NCBI RefSeq assembly: GCF_001245615.1 | Contig: NZ_CWKH01000002.1 | Location: 1,116,001 to 1,180,000 of the forward strand | Source of the DNA: Mycolicibacterium neworleansense | Lineage (GTDB): Bacteria > Actinomycetota > Actinomycetes > Mycobacteriales > Mycobacteriaceae | Direction of reading: 5' to 3' | DNA: 64,000 nucleotides | Shown: piece by piece, positions 26,047 to 34,142 of the stretch | How positions within the stretch are numbered: the first letter of the stretch is position 1 | Layout: every line of letters starts with the position of its first letter | Position numbers and translations under genes: made by a program | Notes under the pieces: generated by a model | Seen by the model: the letters and a program-made list of their open reading frames with translations, nothing else | Databases searched by the model: none | Told to the model about the DNA's origin: nothing

Positions 26047-26913
26047 ATGGGCAGATACCTGGATTCCGCCAAGGCGTATGCCGGCCGCGATATCGGCGGA
26101 TTGCTCGAAGGCGGCCGTTATGCCCTGGTGCACACACGCAGCCTGGAATTCGACGAGCTGCGTCCCTACGTCCCCGGTGACGACGTCCGCGACATCGACT
26201 GGAAGGCCACCGCACGTTCCGGGCACACCTTGATCAAACGGTTCGTCTCCGAAAAGCACCACAAGGTTCTGGTGGTCGCCGACGCCGGACGCAACAGCTG
26301 CGCGCTGGCGCCGTCGGGTGAGCTGAAAAAGACGGTGGCCCTACACCTCATCGGGGCGATCGGGCTGATGACGCTGCCCCGATCGGACGAGATCGCCATG
26401 GTGCTCGGCGACCATCGCGGCAACGTGGACATCCGGCTGCGCCGCGGCGAGACCCACATCGAGAGCATGCTGCACCGGTTCGACCACCACGCCACCGACG
26501 ACCCCGGTCCGAGCGACATCCTGGTCCAGCTCGAGTGGGTGGCCCGCCATTACCGCCACCGGCTGTTGATCTTCGTCGTTTCCGACGAACCGGAGGTCAG
26601 TGACCGGCTGGCCGAGGTGCTGGGTTCGCTGACCGCCCGCCACGATGTGCTGTGGGCCCTGGTGAGCGACATGCCTGCGGTGAGCGCACACCGGGACGCC
26701 GGCCTCAGCTACGAGGTGGCCGACGGCCGGCCCCTCCTGGCCGGTCTGGGCCAACAGGTCATCGAGGCCTACCGGCAGGCGGAAGTGCAACGGCGCGAGC
26801 GACTTTCCCAGTTCCTGACCCTGCAGCGGGTGCCTCATGCCCGGGTAACCGGCAGCATGCGGATCAGGTCGGCACTGACCGCGATGACCGGGGTGTACGC
26901 CCGTGCCGGATGA
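26047..26913 (+). CDS. DUF58-domain protein
   Basis: A 288-residue protein. The DUF58 signature RPYVPGDDVRDIDWKATARSG is at about 39-59. It is followed by a VWA-like core that includes VLVVADAGRNS in place of the MIDAS DxSxS. Proteins of this family are encoded next to moxR almost everywhere and are thought to be MoxR clients or scaffolds. It starts 8 bp after the moxR stop and overlaps the next gene by 11 bp. Confidence 0.88.
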   Translation: MGRYLDSAKAYAGRDIGGLLEGGRYALVHTRSLEFDELRPYVPGDDVRDIDWKATARSGHTLIKRFVSEKHHKVLVVADAGRNSCALAPSGELKKTVALHLIGAIGLMTLPRSDEIAMVLGDHRGNVDIRLRRGETHIESMLHRFDHHATDDPGPSDILVQLEWVARHYRHRLLIFVVSDEPEVSDRLAEVLGSLTARHDVLWALVSDMPAVSAHRDAGLSYEVADGRPLLAGLGQQVIEAYRQAEVQRRERLSQFLTLQRVPHARVTGSMRIRSALTAMTGVYARAG

Positions 26914-27376
26914 CCTGCTGCAGCACGTGATCGGTCCCACCCCGTACTCATCGGGGTGGCTGTGGGTCGCGATCGGCCTGATCCTGCTGCTGGGCGGGTG
27001 GTATGCCGCCGTCTTGGTACTGACGTCGCGGCGACGCCCCGTCCGTGAGTTGCCTGTCCTCGGCGCGGCGCGGGCCGAACTGCTGCGCCGACGGTCGGCC
27101 CGCGCGGTCCGCAATATCGGGAACCGTTATCGGGCTGGTGATCTCACCGCGGCCGGTGCCGGTGCCGCGCTCAGTGCCGAGCTGCGCGGATTCCTGCATG
27201 CCGCCACGGGAGTGCAGGCGCAGTACATGCAGATCGACGCCATCGCCGACAGTGACGCCGCCCCCGCCGCGCCGATCCTGGCCGAGCTCACCGACATCCA
27301 GTTCAACCACCGGTCGATGCTCGATGCCGGTGCGGCCAGCGCCAGCGCCGAGGAGTTGATCCGCGGATGGACCTGA
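26903..27376 (+). CDS. Single-pass membrane protein of the moxR operon
   Basis: A 157-residue protein with one strong membrane helix at about 18-41, then a basic, mainly helical cytoplasmic region. It occupies the position of DUF4381-type proteins in other moxR operons, but I cannot confirm that family from the sequence. It overlaps the DUF58 gene by 11 bp and the next gene by 10 bp, which implies tight translational coupling. Confidence 0.7.
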   Translation: MPDDLLQHVIGPTPYSSGWLWVAIGLILLLGGWYAAVLVLTSRRRPVRELPVLGAARAELLRRRSARAVRNIGNRYRAGDLTAAGAGAALSAELRGFLHAATGVQAQYMQIDAIADSDAAPAAPILAELTDIQFNHRSMLDAGAASASAEELIRGWT

Positions 27377-28329
27377 TCTGGTGGGCGGTGGCGATCACCG
27401 GTTGCATCGCACTTGCCGGGTGCGTGGGCCTGGCTCTGTTGCCGAAGCAGTCGGTGGACAAGGACGAGTTCATACCGCTGGCCAATACCCGGCGGCTGAC
27501 ACTGCTGCCCGAGTATGTGCGGGCCGTGCGCCGGCGGACCGTGTCAGCAGTCGTCGCCATGGTGACGCTGACGGTCGCCTTCGCCGCCTCGGCGCTGGTC
27601 GCGGCTCGCCCCACCGGCCTGCCGTCGTGGAGTCGCGCCAATGAGGTCGCGACCCCCGAGGACATCATGGTCTGCGTCGGTGGCCCGCTCACCGACCCCG
27701 CTGTCGGCACCACACTGCGGTACTTCGCCGATCGGGTCGGCTCCTTCGGCACCGAGCGGGTCGGGCTGACCTCGGCGAACCGGCGGGTCATCCCGCTCAC
27801 CCGTGACTACCAGTACGCGGCAGCACAATTCGCCTCCTTCGGTCGGCGGGAAGGTTCCCGGCCGTTCGTCGCGCCGGTGTCCTATGTCGATTACGCCGCC
27901 AGCGTCGAGGACGTGCTGGCATTGTGTCTGACCGGGTTCCCGTCCTTTTCGGAGCCGTCGGCACAGCGACGGTCGATCGTCTACGTCGGCCCCGAATCCC
28001 TGCCGCGACCCGGCGAGGTGGCACCGCTGTTCGGTACGGACCGGCTCCGCGACCTGGCGGTGACGGCAGGTGTGCAGGTCAACGCGATCACTCCCGGATC
28101 CGGGGACGGGCCCGCGGCCGACCTGGCTCGCAGCACCGGCGGCCGGTGGTTTTCCGATGCGGCGGATGTGGATGCGCATCTGGACGAGATCCGGGACCAT
28201 CCGCCGCAGGCCGGGTCGACCGGCGAGTCCGCGGATGTCCGGTCTGCCGAAACGCCGGGGGTTCCCGTGTTGCTCGCCTCGCTGGCGATGACGGTCTTGT
28301 GGTGGTGGCCGGTGGTGATGCGGCGATGA
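27367..28329 (+). CDS. VWA-like membrane protein lacking a MIDAS motif
   Basis: A 320-residue protein with membrane helices at about 5-25, 58-78 and near the C-terminus (VLLASLAMTVLWWWPVVM). The middle segment resembles a VWA Rossmann core (EDIMVCVGGPL, SIVYVGPESLP) but has no DxSxS. The domain probably cannot bind metal in the standard way. It overlaps both neighbours (10 bp and the ATGA at 28326-28329). A structural partner of the VWA protein that follows is inferred. Confidence 0.65.
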   Translation: MDLIWWAVAITGCIALAGCVGLALLPKQSVDKDEFIPLANTRRLTLLPEYVRAVRRRTVSAVVAMVTLTVAFAASALVAARPTGLPSWSRANEVATPEDIMVCVGGPLTDPAVGTTLRYFADRVGSFGTERVGLTSANRRVIPLTRDYQYAAAQFASFGRREGSRPFVAPVSYVDYAASVEDVLALCLTGFPSFSEPSAQRRSIVYVGPESLPRPGEVAPLFGTDRLRDLAVTAGVQVNAITPGSGDGPAADLARSTGGRWFSDAADVDAHLDEIRDHPPQAGSTGESADVRSAETPGVPVLLASLAMTVLWWWPVVMRR

Positions 28330-29234
28330 GGTTCGAACCGGTCCTGCCGCCGCTGCTGGTCGCGGCGCTGGCGGTGATGCTGATCGTGGCTCGCGCGCTC
28401 ACCTTCGGGCGGGTCCGCGCCGAAGGCGGCGGCTGGGCTGCGGTGTGGCGCTGGTCGGCACTGACCACCGCCGGGTTGTTGCTGCTCGTGGCCGCCCTCG
28501 GCCCGGTCGCCGGCAGAACCCACGACACCGTGCCCCGGCCGGCCGGGGATCGCGACCCCAATATCTTTGTGCTGCTGGACCGTTCACCGGATATGTCGGG
28601 GACCCGGATCGCGGCGGCCCGCGAGGACATCGCAGCTCTGATCGAACGCTATCCGCGGGGCCGCTTCGCGCTGATCAGCTTCGCCGACCGCCCGTCCGTG
28701 GACTGGCCGCTGTCCGCCGATACCTGGAGCCTGAGCCCGGTGGTGGCGGCCACGAATGCGCGCCCGGCGGCACCGGACACCCCGGATGCCAATGTCGGCG
28801 CGGCCGCCAGCATCCTGCGCTACCAGTTGATCAGCGCCGTTCAGCAGTTTCCGAGGGCCCGGAACCTCGTGTTCTACCTCGGCGCGGGCGCCCCGGATTC
28901 GCAAGCACCGCAACGCCAGTTCCAGCTGCCCGAGGACGTTGTGGACGGTGGCGCGGTACTGGGATATGACGGCGCCGGGGCGCAGGCTCTCGGCGGGGTC
29001 GCCGAGCAGATCGGGGTTCCGTTCGTGCCGCGCACCGACACGACACCGTTGGCCGAGGCCGTTGCCGGTGACGAAACCTCAAGCCAGGCGCCTCCGGCCG
29101 CGCCGGTGTCCACCGCCGTCGAGCTGTACTGGGTCTTCGCCGCTGCGGCCGCGCTGCTCATCCTCGTCGAGCTCTATTTGGTGCTTCGTGAATTCCGCCG
29201 CTCTCAACCGATCGATCTGGGACTGCGGTCATGA
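28326..29234 (+). CDS. VWA-domain membrane protein (BatA-like)
   Basis: A 302-residue protein: two N-terminal membrane helices (about 5-25 and 40-60), a VWA domain and a C-terminal membrane helix with VELYLVLREF. The MIDAS start reads LLDRSPDMSGTR: the first Asp and Ser are kept, but the third position is Asp, and the TG.AD element is not obvious. This is the usual arrangement of BatA/B-like proteins in moxR operons. ATG 28326 overlaps the previous stop (ATGA); the longer open frame upstream is a shadow of that gene. Confidence 0.78.
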   Translation: MRFEPVLPPLLVAALAVMLIVARALTFGRVRAEGGGWAAVWRWSALTTAGLLLLVAALGPVAGRTHDTVPRPAGDRDPNIFVLLDRSPDMSGTRIAAAREDIAALIERYPRGRFALISFADRPSVDWPLSADTWSLSPVVAATNARPAAPDTPDANVGAAASILRYQLISAVQQFPRARNLVFYLGAGAPDSQAPQRQFQLPEDVVDGGAVLGYDGAGAQALGGVAEQIGVPFVPRTDTTPLAEAVAGDETSSQAPPAAPVSTAVELYWVFAAAAALLILVELYLVLREFRRSQPIDLGLRS

Positions 29235-29881
29235 GCACGGTGCGTCGTCGCCTTCTGGTGTACTCGGCCCCGGTGGCGCTGGTACTCGTCATCGCGATCG
29301 TCAAGCTGCTGTCGGTTGTGGTGATCGGCAACTCGGTCGGGGCCAGCTTCACCGAACGAGACACCGAGGCGATGGCAGATCAGGTTTCGCGGTTGCAGAC
29401 GCTGAACATCGTCGAACCCGGCAAGGCGGACTTCGCGGCAGGCGCGCTGGCGGTACTGGAAGACCGGCTCACCGATGCCGAGCGTCATTTTGCGGCCGCG
29501 GTGGCCCGCCTGGATTCTGATGAATCATGCTCGGCCAGGGTCAATCTGGAGCTCGTGCGGGAGACGCTCGGTGACCGGGCAATCGCCGCGGGGGACAGTC
29601 GGCTGGCATTGACCCACTACCTGGCCGCGCGGGACGTGGTGGAGCGGGCGCCCGGCGGCTGCTTCGCCGGCAACGACGCGCCGGCCCGGTTGAACCGCAA
29701 GATCGGTGCGGCCGGTGCCATCGTGCCGCCACCGGTGTCTCCCCCACCGGCAGCGGCACCGGCGCCGCCTCCGGCAGTGGCCGGTGCGTCACCCAATTCG
29801 CCGCAGAACCGGCTCAACCCCGCCGCGGGGGATCCGTTGGAGCGGCTGCAACAGATCCTGCGTGACGCGGCCACACGTTAG
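29231..29881 (+). CDS. TPR-like membrane protein of the moxR operon
   Basis: A 216-residue protein: an N-terminal membrane helix (about 9-30), then two or three helix pairs (ADFAAGALAVLEDRLTDAERHFAAAV and the following RVNLELVRETLGDRAIAAGD) that look like TPR or BatC/D-type repeats, and a Pro/Ala-rich tail ending in DPLERLQQILRDA. It overlaps the VWA gene by ATGA. Last gene of the operon. Confidence 0.65.
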   Translation: MSTVRRRLLVYSAPVALVLVIAIVKLLSVVVIGNSVGASFTERDTEAMADQVSRLQTLNIVEPGKADFAAGALAVLEDRLTDAERHFAAAVARLDSDESCSARVNLELVRETLGDRAIAAGDSRLALTHYLAARDVVERAPGGCFAGNDAPARLNRKIGAAGAIVPPPVSPPPAAAPAPPPAVAGASPNSPQNRLNPAAGDPLERLQQILRDAATR

Positions 29882-29923
29882 ATTCGGGGTGATTGGGTTG
29901 TGTGGTCAGTGCGGAGGAATGGA

Positions 29924-30523
29924 ATGGCCGTGGCGGACGGGGTGTCTGCGCGTGAGGCGAAGCGCCTACAGACGCGTGAGCGGTTGATGGGTGCGGCGAT
30001 CGCCGAGTTCAAGCGCGCGGGGATGGCCGAGGCCGACGTGGGTGCGATCGTGACCGCGGCCGGGGTCGCGCACGGCACGTTCTTCTTTCATTTCCCCACC
30101 AAGGAGCACGTGCTGCTGGAGCTCGAGGAGCGTGAAGAGGAACGCATCGCCAAGCAGTACACCCAATTCCTCAAGAAGCCGCACAGCCTGGACGACGGGC
30201 TGCGCGAAGCCATGCGGTTGGTGGTCGGGCTGGAACGGCGCCTGGGCGGGGTGCTGTTCAAAGACTTTCTGGCCCTGCATTTCTCGCAGACGCGGCCACC
30301 TGCACCCGACAGCCAGGAGCACCCGGTGATCTCGGGGGTGGCCCGGGAGATCGAACTGGCCCAGCAGTCGGGCGAGGTTGCGGCCGACGTCAGCCCGTGG
30401 AACAGCGCGGTCTTCTTTCTGCTCGGGTTCTACGCGCTGCTGGTCACCACCAACGACTGGCCCACCCGCGACGCCCTGCTGGATGACTACGTGGTCAGGA
30501 CCATGCGCAGCCTGGCGCCCTAG
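29924..30523 (+). CDS. TetR-family transcriptional regulator
   Basis: A 199-residue TetR protein with HTH at about 14-60 (LQTRERLMGAAIAEFKRAG, IVTAAGVAHGTFFFHFPTKE). ATG 29924 is preceded by GGAGGA (29913-29918); GTG 29900 is an alternative start. It stands 42 bp downstream of the moxR operon on the same strand. The target is unknown; there is no divergent neighbour and I see no operator. Confidence 0.85.
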   Translation: MAVADGVSAREAKRLQTRERLMGAAIAEFKRAGMAEADVGAIVTAAGVAHGTFFFHFPTKEHVLLELEEREEERIAKQYTQFLKKPHSLDDGLREAMRLVVGLERRLGGVLFKDFLALHFSQTRPPAPDSQEHPVISGVAREIELAQQSGEVAADVSPWNSAVFFLLGFYALLVTTNDWPTRDALLDDYVVRTMRSLAP

Positions 30524-30616
30524 ACCGCAGCGTTGTGTTGCGGAGACCTAACGATTCGGTGGTGTCTCGGTGCTGACGCTGACGTAACCAGCAAAGCCGT
30601 GGTTCAGTGGTAACCG

Positions 30617-31120
30617 ATGTCTGGTGCCTGCTCCCCGCGTCGCTGTCTCACCGCTGCGGTGACGGCGGGTGTCATGTTGCTCGCGGTGGGGATTCCGGCG
30701 GCCTCGGCCGCGCCGACCAGCGATGCCCGCGGATATGTCGACTCCACGGCGCGCTGCGCCAGTGCGGACGCGACCGTACTGTTCGGCAGCACCGACGCCT
30801 CCCGGGTGGCGATCTGTTCGGTATCGGGCGGCAAGTACGAGTACCGCGGTGTCCGGCTGCGTGACGGCGCGAAACTGATCGTGCCCGCGACGCGCAACGA
30901 CGACGGTGCGTTTCGAGTGGAGAACTCCGGGATCGAATACCTGGTGACCTCGAAGTCGCTCGTGCTCAGTGTGGGGGAGAAGGTGATCCGCGAGGAGCCG
31001 ATGGTCGATTTCCACCGCCCGGGGGCGGCCCCGGCTCCCGCGACGGCGTCACCCACGCCCACTACCCCGCTTCCGCCGCCGCTTGCAGCCGAGGTGGGTG
31101 GCAGCGGCGCCCGGCGCTGA
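30617..31120 (+). CDS. Secreted protein of unknown function
   Basis: A 167-residue protein. A signal peptide spans about 1-32 (basic start, VTAGVMLLAVGIPAASA). The mature part has two Cys (SARCASADATVLFGS and VAICSV) that could form a disulfide and predicted beta strands, and ends in a Pro/Ala/Thr-rich tail that may cross the cell wall. I do not recognise a domain. ATG 30617 is supported by the export signal. It lies 66 bp before the Fur/Zur-type box. Confidence 0.65.
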   Translation: MSGACSPRRCLTAAVTAGVMLLAVGIPAASAAPTSDARGYVDSTARCASADATVLFGSTDASRVAICSVSGGKYEYRGVRLRDGAKLIVPATRNDDGAFRVENSGIEYLVTSKSLVLSVGEKVIREEPMVDFHRPGAAPAPATASPTPTTPLPPPLAAEVGGSGARR

Positions 31121-31163
31121 CCCGCTGAACAGCGCACTTGCCCGCGCGGTTGAGGGCAAGTTC

Positions 31164-31184
31164 TGAAAATGATAATCATTAACG
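31164..31184 (+). promoter_or_regulatory. Fur/Zur-type metalloregulator box
   Basis: TGAAAATGATAATCATTAAC at 31164-31183 with core AATGATAATCATT (31168-31180), a palindrome broken only at the centre. It closely matches the AT-rich Fur/Zur consensus (actinobacterial Zur: TGaAAATGATTnTCA). It is very AT-rich for this genome, and GATAAT at 31171-31176 could be the -10, so binding would block transcription of the gene at 31187. Confidence 0.65.
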
Positions 31185-31186
31185 GT

Positions 31187-31603
31187 ATGCGTGCGTGTTT
31201 GTCGTCCCTGCCGGCGGCTGATCTCGACCGGCTTTGCCGGGGAACAACCCGTCTCACCGTCCCGCTCGTCGACGATGTGGTCCAGGTGGGTATCGGTGGC
31301 GACTTCGCAACCACCACCGTCGCCGTCACGGTGAAGGCGTCATCGGTGCGCGTGCGCCGGCTCGACGGCAGGGCGCTGCAGGTGCACATCGTCGACGGAT
31401 GGCTCAGTCCGAGCGCACCTGGCGTGGCGTCCCCGGTATTCGACGAGCCGGTGGAGGCGCTGGTGCTCGAGCGCTGCGCCGGACACTGGGTTCCCGGGCC
31501 GGGGATGCGCTACCGGCTGGACGATCTCGCCCGGTTTGTCGGTACCCTGACCCGGTTCGCCCTGGTCAAGCAGGGCGCCGATCAGGCGGTCGGCGCGGCG
31601 TAG
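31187..31603 (+). CDS. Uncharacterised protein under a Fur/Zur-type box
   Basis: A 138-residue protein (ATG 31187). An in-frame ATG at 31169 lies inside the regulatory box and is less likely. Predicted as mixed beta/alpha, with repeated VTVKASSVRVRRLDGRALQVHIVDG and a C-terminal YRLDDLARFVGTLTRFAL. Three cysteines (Cys4, Cys18 and one in ERCAGHW, next to a His) might bind zinc. It has no signal peptide or membrane helix. No family is recognised. The 3' end overlaps the convergent tetR by 22 bp. A role in zinc or iron starvation is inferred from the box only. Confidence 0.65.
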   Translation: MRACLSSLPAADLDRLCRGTTRLTVPLVDDVVQVGIGGDFATTTVAVTVKASSVRVRRLDGRALQVHIVDGWLSPSAPGVASPVFDEPVEALVLERCAGHWVPGPGMRYRLDDLARFVGTLTRFALVKQGADQAVGAA

Positions 31604-32220
31604 GTCTGCAGGTACTCGGTCAGCGCCTTCTCGCCCTCGGTGAGGATCGTGCGGTCCTTGTCCGGGCCCGCGTGGAAGGCCATCTGCAACAGGCGATCAC
31701 CCATCTCGACGGCAACCATGGTGACCAGCGCGTCCGTGCCCTCGCGCAGCAGGCCCCAATGCAGCAGCGCGCCGTGCAGGGCGTTGGCGAACTCGGCCCG
31801 GCGCGCACGCGGGTCGGCGAGCAGACCACTGGCCAGGCTGGTGTAGTGCAGGTTCACCAGGTGCGGATGGTTGCGCAGGTGCTCGTAATGGAATTCGAAG
31901 ATGCCATGGGCCACCTCGGCCAGGCTGGTCGGGGCGAGTGCCGCCAGTATCTCCGCACCTTCGGCATCGCGCCGGTCGAGATGGTCGGCGACGATCTCCT
32001 GCAGGATCGCGTCCCGGTTGGGGAAGAACTGATAGACGGTTGCCACGGGCACATCGGCACGTTGGGCGATGGCCCGGGTGGTGACGGAGTCGACGCCCTG
32101 GGTCTCGAGTAGCTCGAGTGCGGCGGCGCGGATGCGTTCGACGCGGCGCCTGCTGCGCTCCTGCACGGGTTGCCGTCGCCGTAGTGGCTTGTGGGTGACC
32201 ACGACTAGATCGTCGCACAT
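31582..32220 (-). CDS. TetR-family transcriptional regulator
   Basis: A 212-residue TetR protein. A basic N-terminal arm (KPLRRRQPVQERSRRRVERI) leads into the HTH at about 25-72 (TTRAIAQRADVPVATVYQFFPNRDAIL), followed by a TetR_C domain with EFHYEHLRNHPHLVNLHY. ATG 32220 is used. It overlaps the convergent Fur/Zur-box gene by 22 bp. The long non-coding stretch upstream (to 32612) presumably contains its promoter; the target is unknown. Confidence 0.85.
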   Translation of the reverse strand: MCDDLVVVTHKPLRRRQPVQERSRRRVERIRAAALELLETQGVDSVTTRAIAQRADVPVATVYQFFPNRDAILQEIVADHLDRRDAEGAEILAALAPTSLAEVAHGIFEFHYEHLRNHPHLVNLHYTSLASGLLADPRARRAEFANALHGALLHWGLLREGTDALVTMVAVEMGDRLLQMAFHAGPDKDRTILTEGEKALTEYLQTYAAPTA

Positions 32221-32612
32221 GGGTGACGTGAGCCATGTTCATGTTTCCTGCACATCAGGCTGTTTTGCAGGCACTTCGACTGTCCGGACGACGGCCGGCG
32301 TGGCCGGATTCACAATGCGCACCCGAAAATGGCCGCGTGCCCCCGATAGTTCTGCGCGTGGGTCAATAAACGAAACCGACAGGCCCTCGGGTCATCCAGA
32401 CAACGAAATCCTCACTGGCTGCCGAATGGTGCGATTGGGTCGAAAACCATTGGGGTGAAGGGTGTTTCACAGGTTTCCCGGCTGGTGTCCCGTAATCGGA
32501 ATCGATCCTGGCCGACCATGATCGCGATAACCTCAAGGCGGTTGAGGACACAGCCGGTCACGTGGTCGAGGGTCACCTCGGCCCCCCTGTAGCTAGGCGA
32601 TGGAGTGCCATC
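32221..32612. other. 392-bp intergenic region between tetR and the STAS gene
   Basis: No convincing reading frame on either strand. It holds the divergent promoters of tetR (minus) and the STAS gene (plus). A CCTGCA...TGCAGG hairpin is near 32248-32273. No clear SigF-type -35/-10 pair was found. Slightly less GC-rich than its surroundings. Confidence 0.5.
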
Positions 32613-33011
32613 ATGACTGCTGTTCACCATCCTGGCCGGCTACGACCGGTTCGTTCGCCCGATGCCGGCGTCATCGACTGCGCCGGAGCGCGGGTCTCGG
32701 CGCACATCAGGGGCCCGGCCACCGTGCTGGTGGTCGAGGGGGAAGTCGACATCTGCAACGCGGACCGGCTGGCCGCCGCGATCCGTCGCCTGGCGCGGCC
32801 CGGGAACCCCTTTGTTCTGGACCTGCGCTCGGTCGACTTCATGGCCGTCGAGGGATTCCGTGTGCTGTTGGCATTTGCCGACGAATGCCACCGGGCGCAC
32901 GTGTCCTGGCACGTCGTGGCCGGACCGGCGCTACGCCCACTGCTGCGGGTCTTCGCCGATCATCACCTGCCGGTCGTCGGCGCCGCGGGTCTGACGGCCG
33001 GTTCTGGCTGA
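32613..33011 (+). CDS. STAS-domain protein (anti-sigma factor antagonist-like)
   Basis: A 132-residue STAS protein. The core runs from about 36 (TVLVVEGEVDICNADRLAAA) to 110, with VLDLRSVDFMAVEGFRVLLAFA containing the loop that normally reads DSSG. Here it is MAVEG (77-81), so both serines, including the phosphorylation site, are replaced (Val, Glu). If it binds an anti-sigma factor, it would not be switched off by phosphorylation in the usual way. ATG 32613 has GGAG at 32602-32605; the open frame starts earlier at 32562. No anti-sigma kinase gene is adjacent. Confidence 0.8.
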   Translation: MTAVHHPGRLRPVRSPDAGVIDCAGARVSAHIRGPATVLVVEGEVDICNADRLAAAIRRLARPGNPFVLDLRSVDFMAVEGFRVLLAFADECHRAHVSWHVVAGPALRPLLRVFADHHLPVVGAAGLTAGSG

Positions 33012-33100
33012 CCGGCCCCGGGGCGGACTCAAACCGTTGGCCGTATACAACGTAAGCATCCCAGGTAGGATGGCTTTCTCGGGACTGCGACCGCACCCCG

Positions 33101-33113
33101 TCAGGTCACCTGA
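33101..33113. promoter_or_regulatory. Palindrome upstream of the AraC gene
   Basis: TCAGGTCACCTGA has perfect 6-bp arms around one base and ends 11 bp before ATG 33125. It may be an operator or simply contain the ribosome binding GAGG (33112-33115). Confidence 0.3.
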
Positions 33114-33124
33114 GGCGAAACGTG

Positions 33125-34081
33125 ATGACGGCGAACGAAGACCTCGATTTCACCAGTGCGGACCTCGGCGCGACCGAGGAATTCCTGGTCCGCGCCTACA
33201 CGAAGATGAGCATCGGCCGAGGGAGCGGCGAGACACCGACCACGCGCATCGTCCGCAAATGGCTGGGCCCGATCAGTTTCGACGAACTCGAGCTCGACTA
33301 TCACATGTCCTACGACGCCGATCCGCTGAACCGGGTCTGTCTGTGCCGAGTGCATTCGGGCCGTATCGAGGAGAACTTCATCGGCGAGCCGCAGGACGTC
33401 TTCGGTCCGGGTGACGTCACGTTGTTCTCCCCGCCGGAGCTGCCCTACTCGGGCCGGGTGTGCCGGGCGGACTACGACCTGACCATGTTCGACACCGAAT
33501 TGCTGGGGCGCGTCGCGGCGACGGGTCCCGGTGAGCCGGGCGAAACCGTGCGACTGACGGGCCACCGTCCGATATCGCCGCAGGCGGGTCGCCAACTCGA
33601 CGCGGCGATCGAATACGTGCGGTCGGTGGTGCACGGCAAGACGGGGCCCGTTCCGACGCTGGTGGCCTCGACCACTGCCGCGATGCTGGCTGCCGCGGTG
33701 GTGTCCACCCTGCCGACCAATGCGGGGCTGGAGCCCGGTCCGATCGATCGGCGCGATGCGAAGCCGGTGCTGCTGCGGCGGGCCATCGCCTACATCGAGG
33801 CGAACGCCGACCGCGATATCGCTCTGGTCGATATCGCGGAGGCCGTCTATGTCACGCCCCGCGCCCTGCAATACATGTTCCGTCGCCACCTCGAAGTGTC
33901 GCCGATGGGTTATCTGCGCCGGGTCCGCCTCGACCACGCCCGCCAACAGCTGCTCAAGGCCGATCCGGCGACGACGACCGTGCAGGCCGTCGCGGCCCGC
34001 TGGGGATTCGCCCATACCGGTCGTTTCGCCGCGGTCTACCGCCGCACCTTCGGTGAGAATCCGTCGGACACCCTCAATTGA
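33125..34081 (+). CDS. AraC-family transcriptional regulator
   Basis: A 318-residue regulator. The N-terminal part resembles the AraC-binding cupin-like domain (about 30-150); the C-terminal double HTH is at about 215-318 (IALVDIAEAVYVTPRALQYMFRRHLEVSPMGYLRRVRLDHARQQL in three parts, then WGFAHTGRFAAVYRRTFGENPS). ATG 33125 or the GTG directly before it (33122) may start translation. It lies 61 bp upstream of the esterase gene on the same strand, its likely target. Confidence 0.87.
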   Translation: MTANEDLDFTSADLGATEEFLVRAYTKMSIGRGSGETPTTRIVRKWLGPISFDELELDYHMSYDADPLNRVCLCRVHSGRIEENFIGEPQDVFGPGDVTLFSPPELPYSGRVCRADYDLTMFDTELLGRVAATGPGEPGETVRLTGHRPISPQAGRQLDAAIEYVRSVVHGKTGPVPTLVASTTAAMLAAAVVSTLPTNAGLEPGPIDRRDAKPVLLRRAIAYIEANADRDIALVDIAEAVYVTPRALQYMFRRHLEVSPMGYLRRVRLDHARQQLLKADPATTTVQAVAARWGFAHTGRFAAVYRRTFGENPSDTLN

Positions 34082-34142
34082 GTTGTGCGCGGTAGCGTCG
34101 AGTGCGATTGTTGTTGGCTCGACCCCTCATTCGAAGGAAATC

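Noticed and set aside
32470..32495. SigF promoter for the STAS gene (GGTTT followed by CCGTAA)
   Set aside because: The spacer is 13 nt, too short, and the -10 is not GGGTA.
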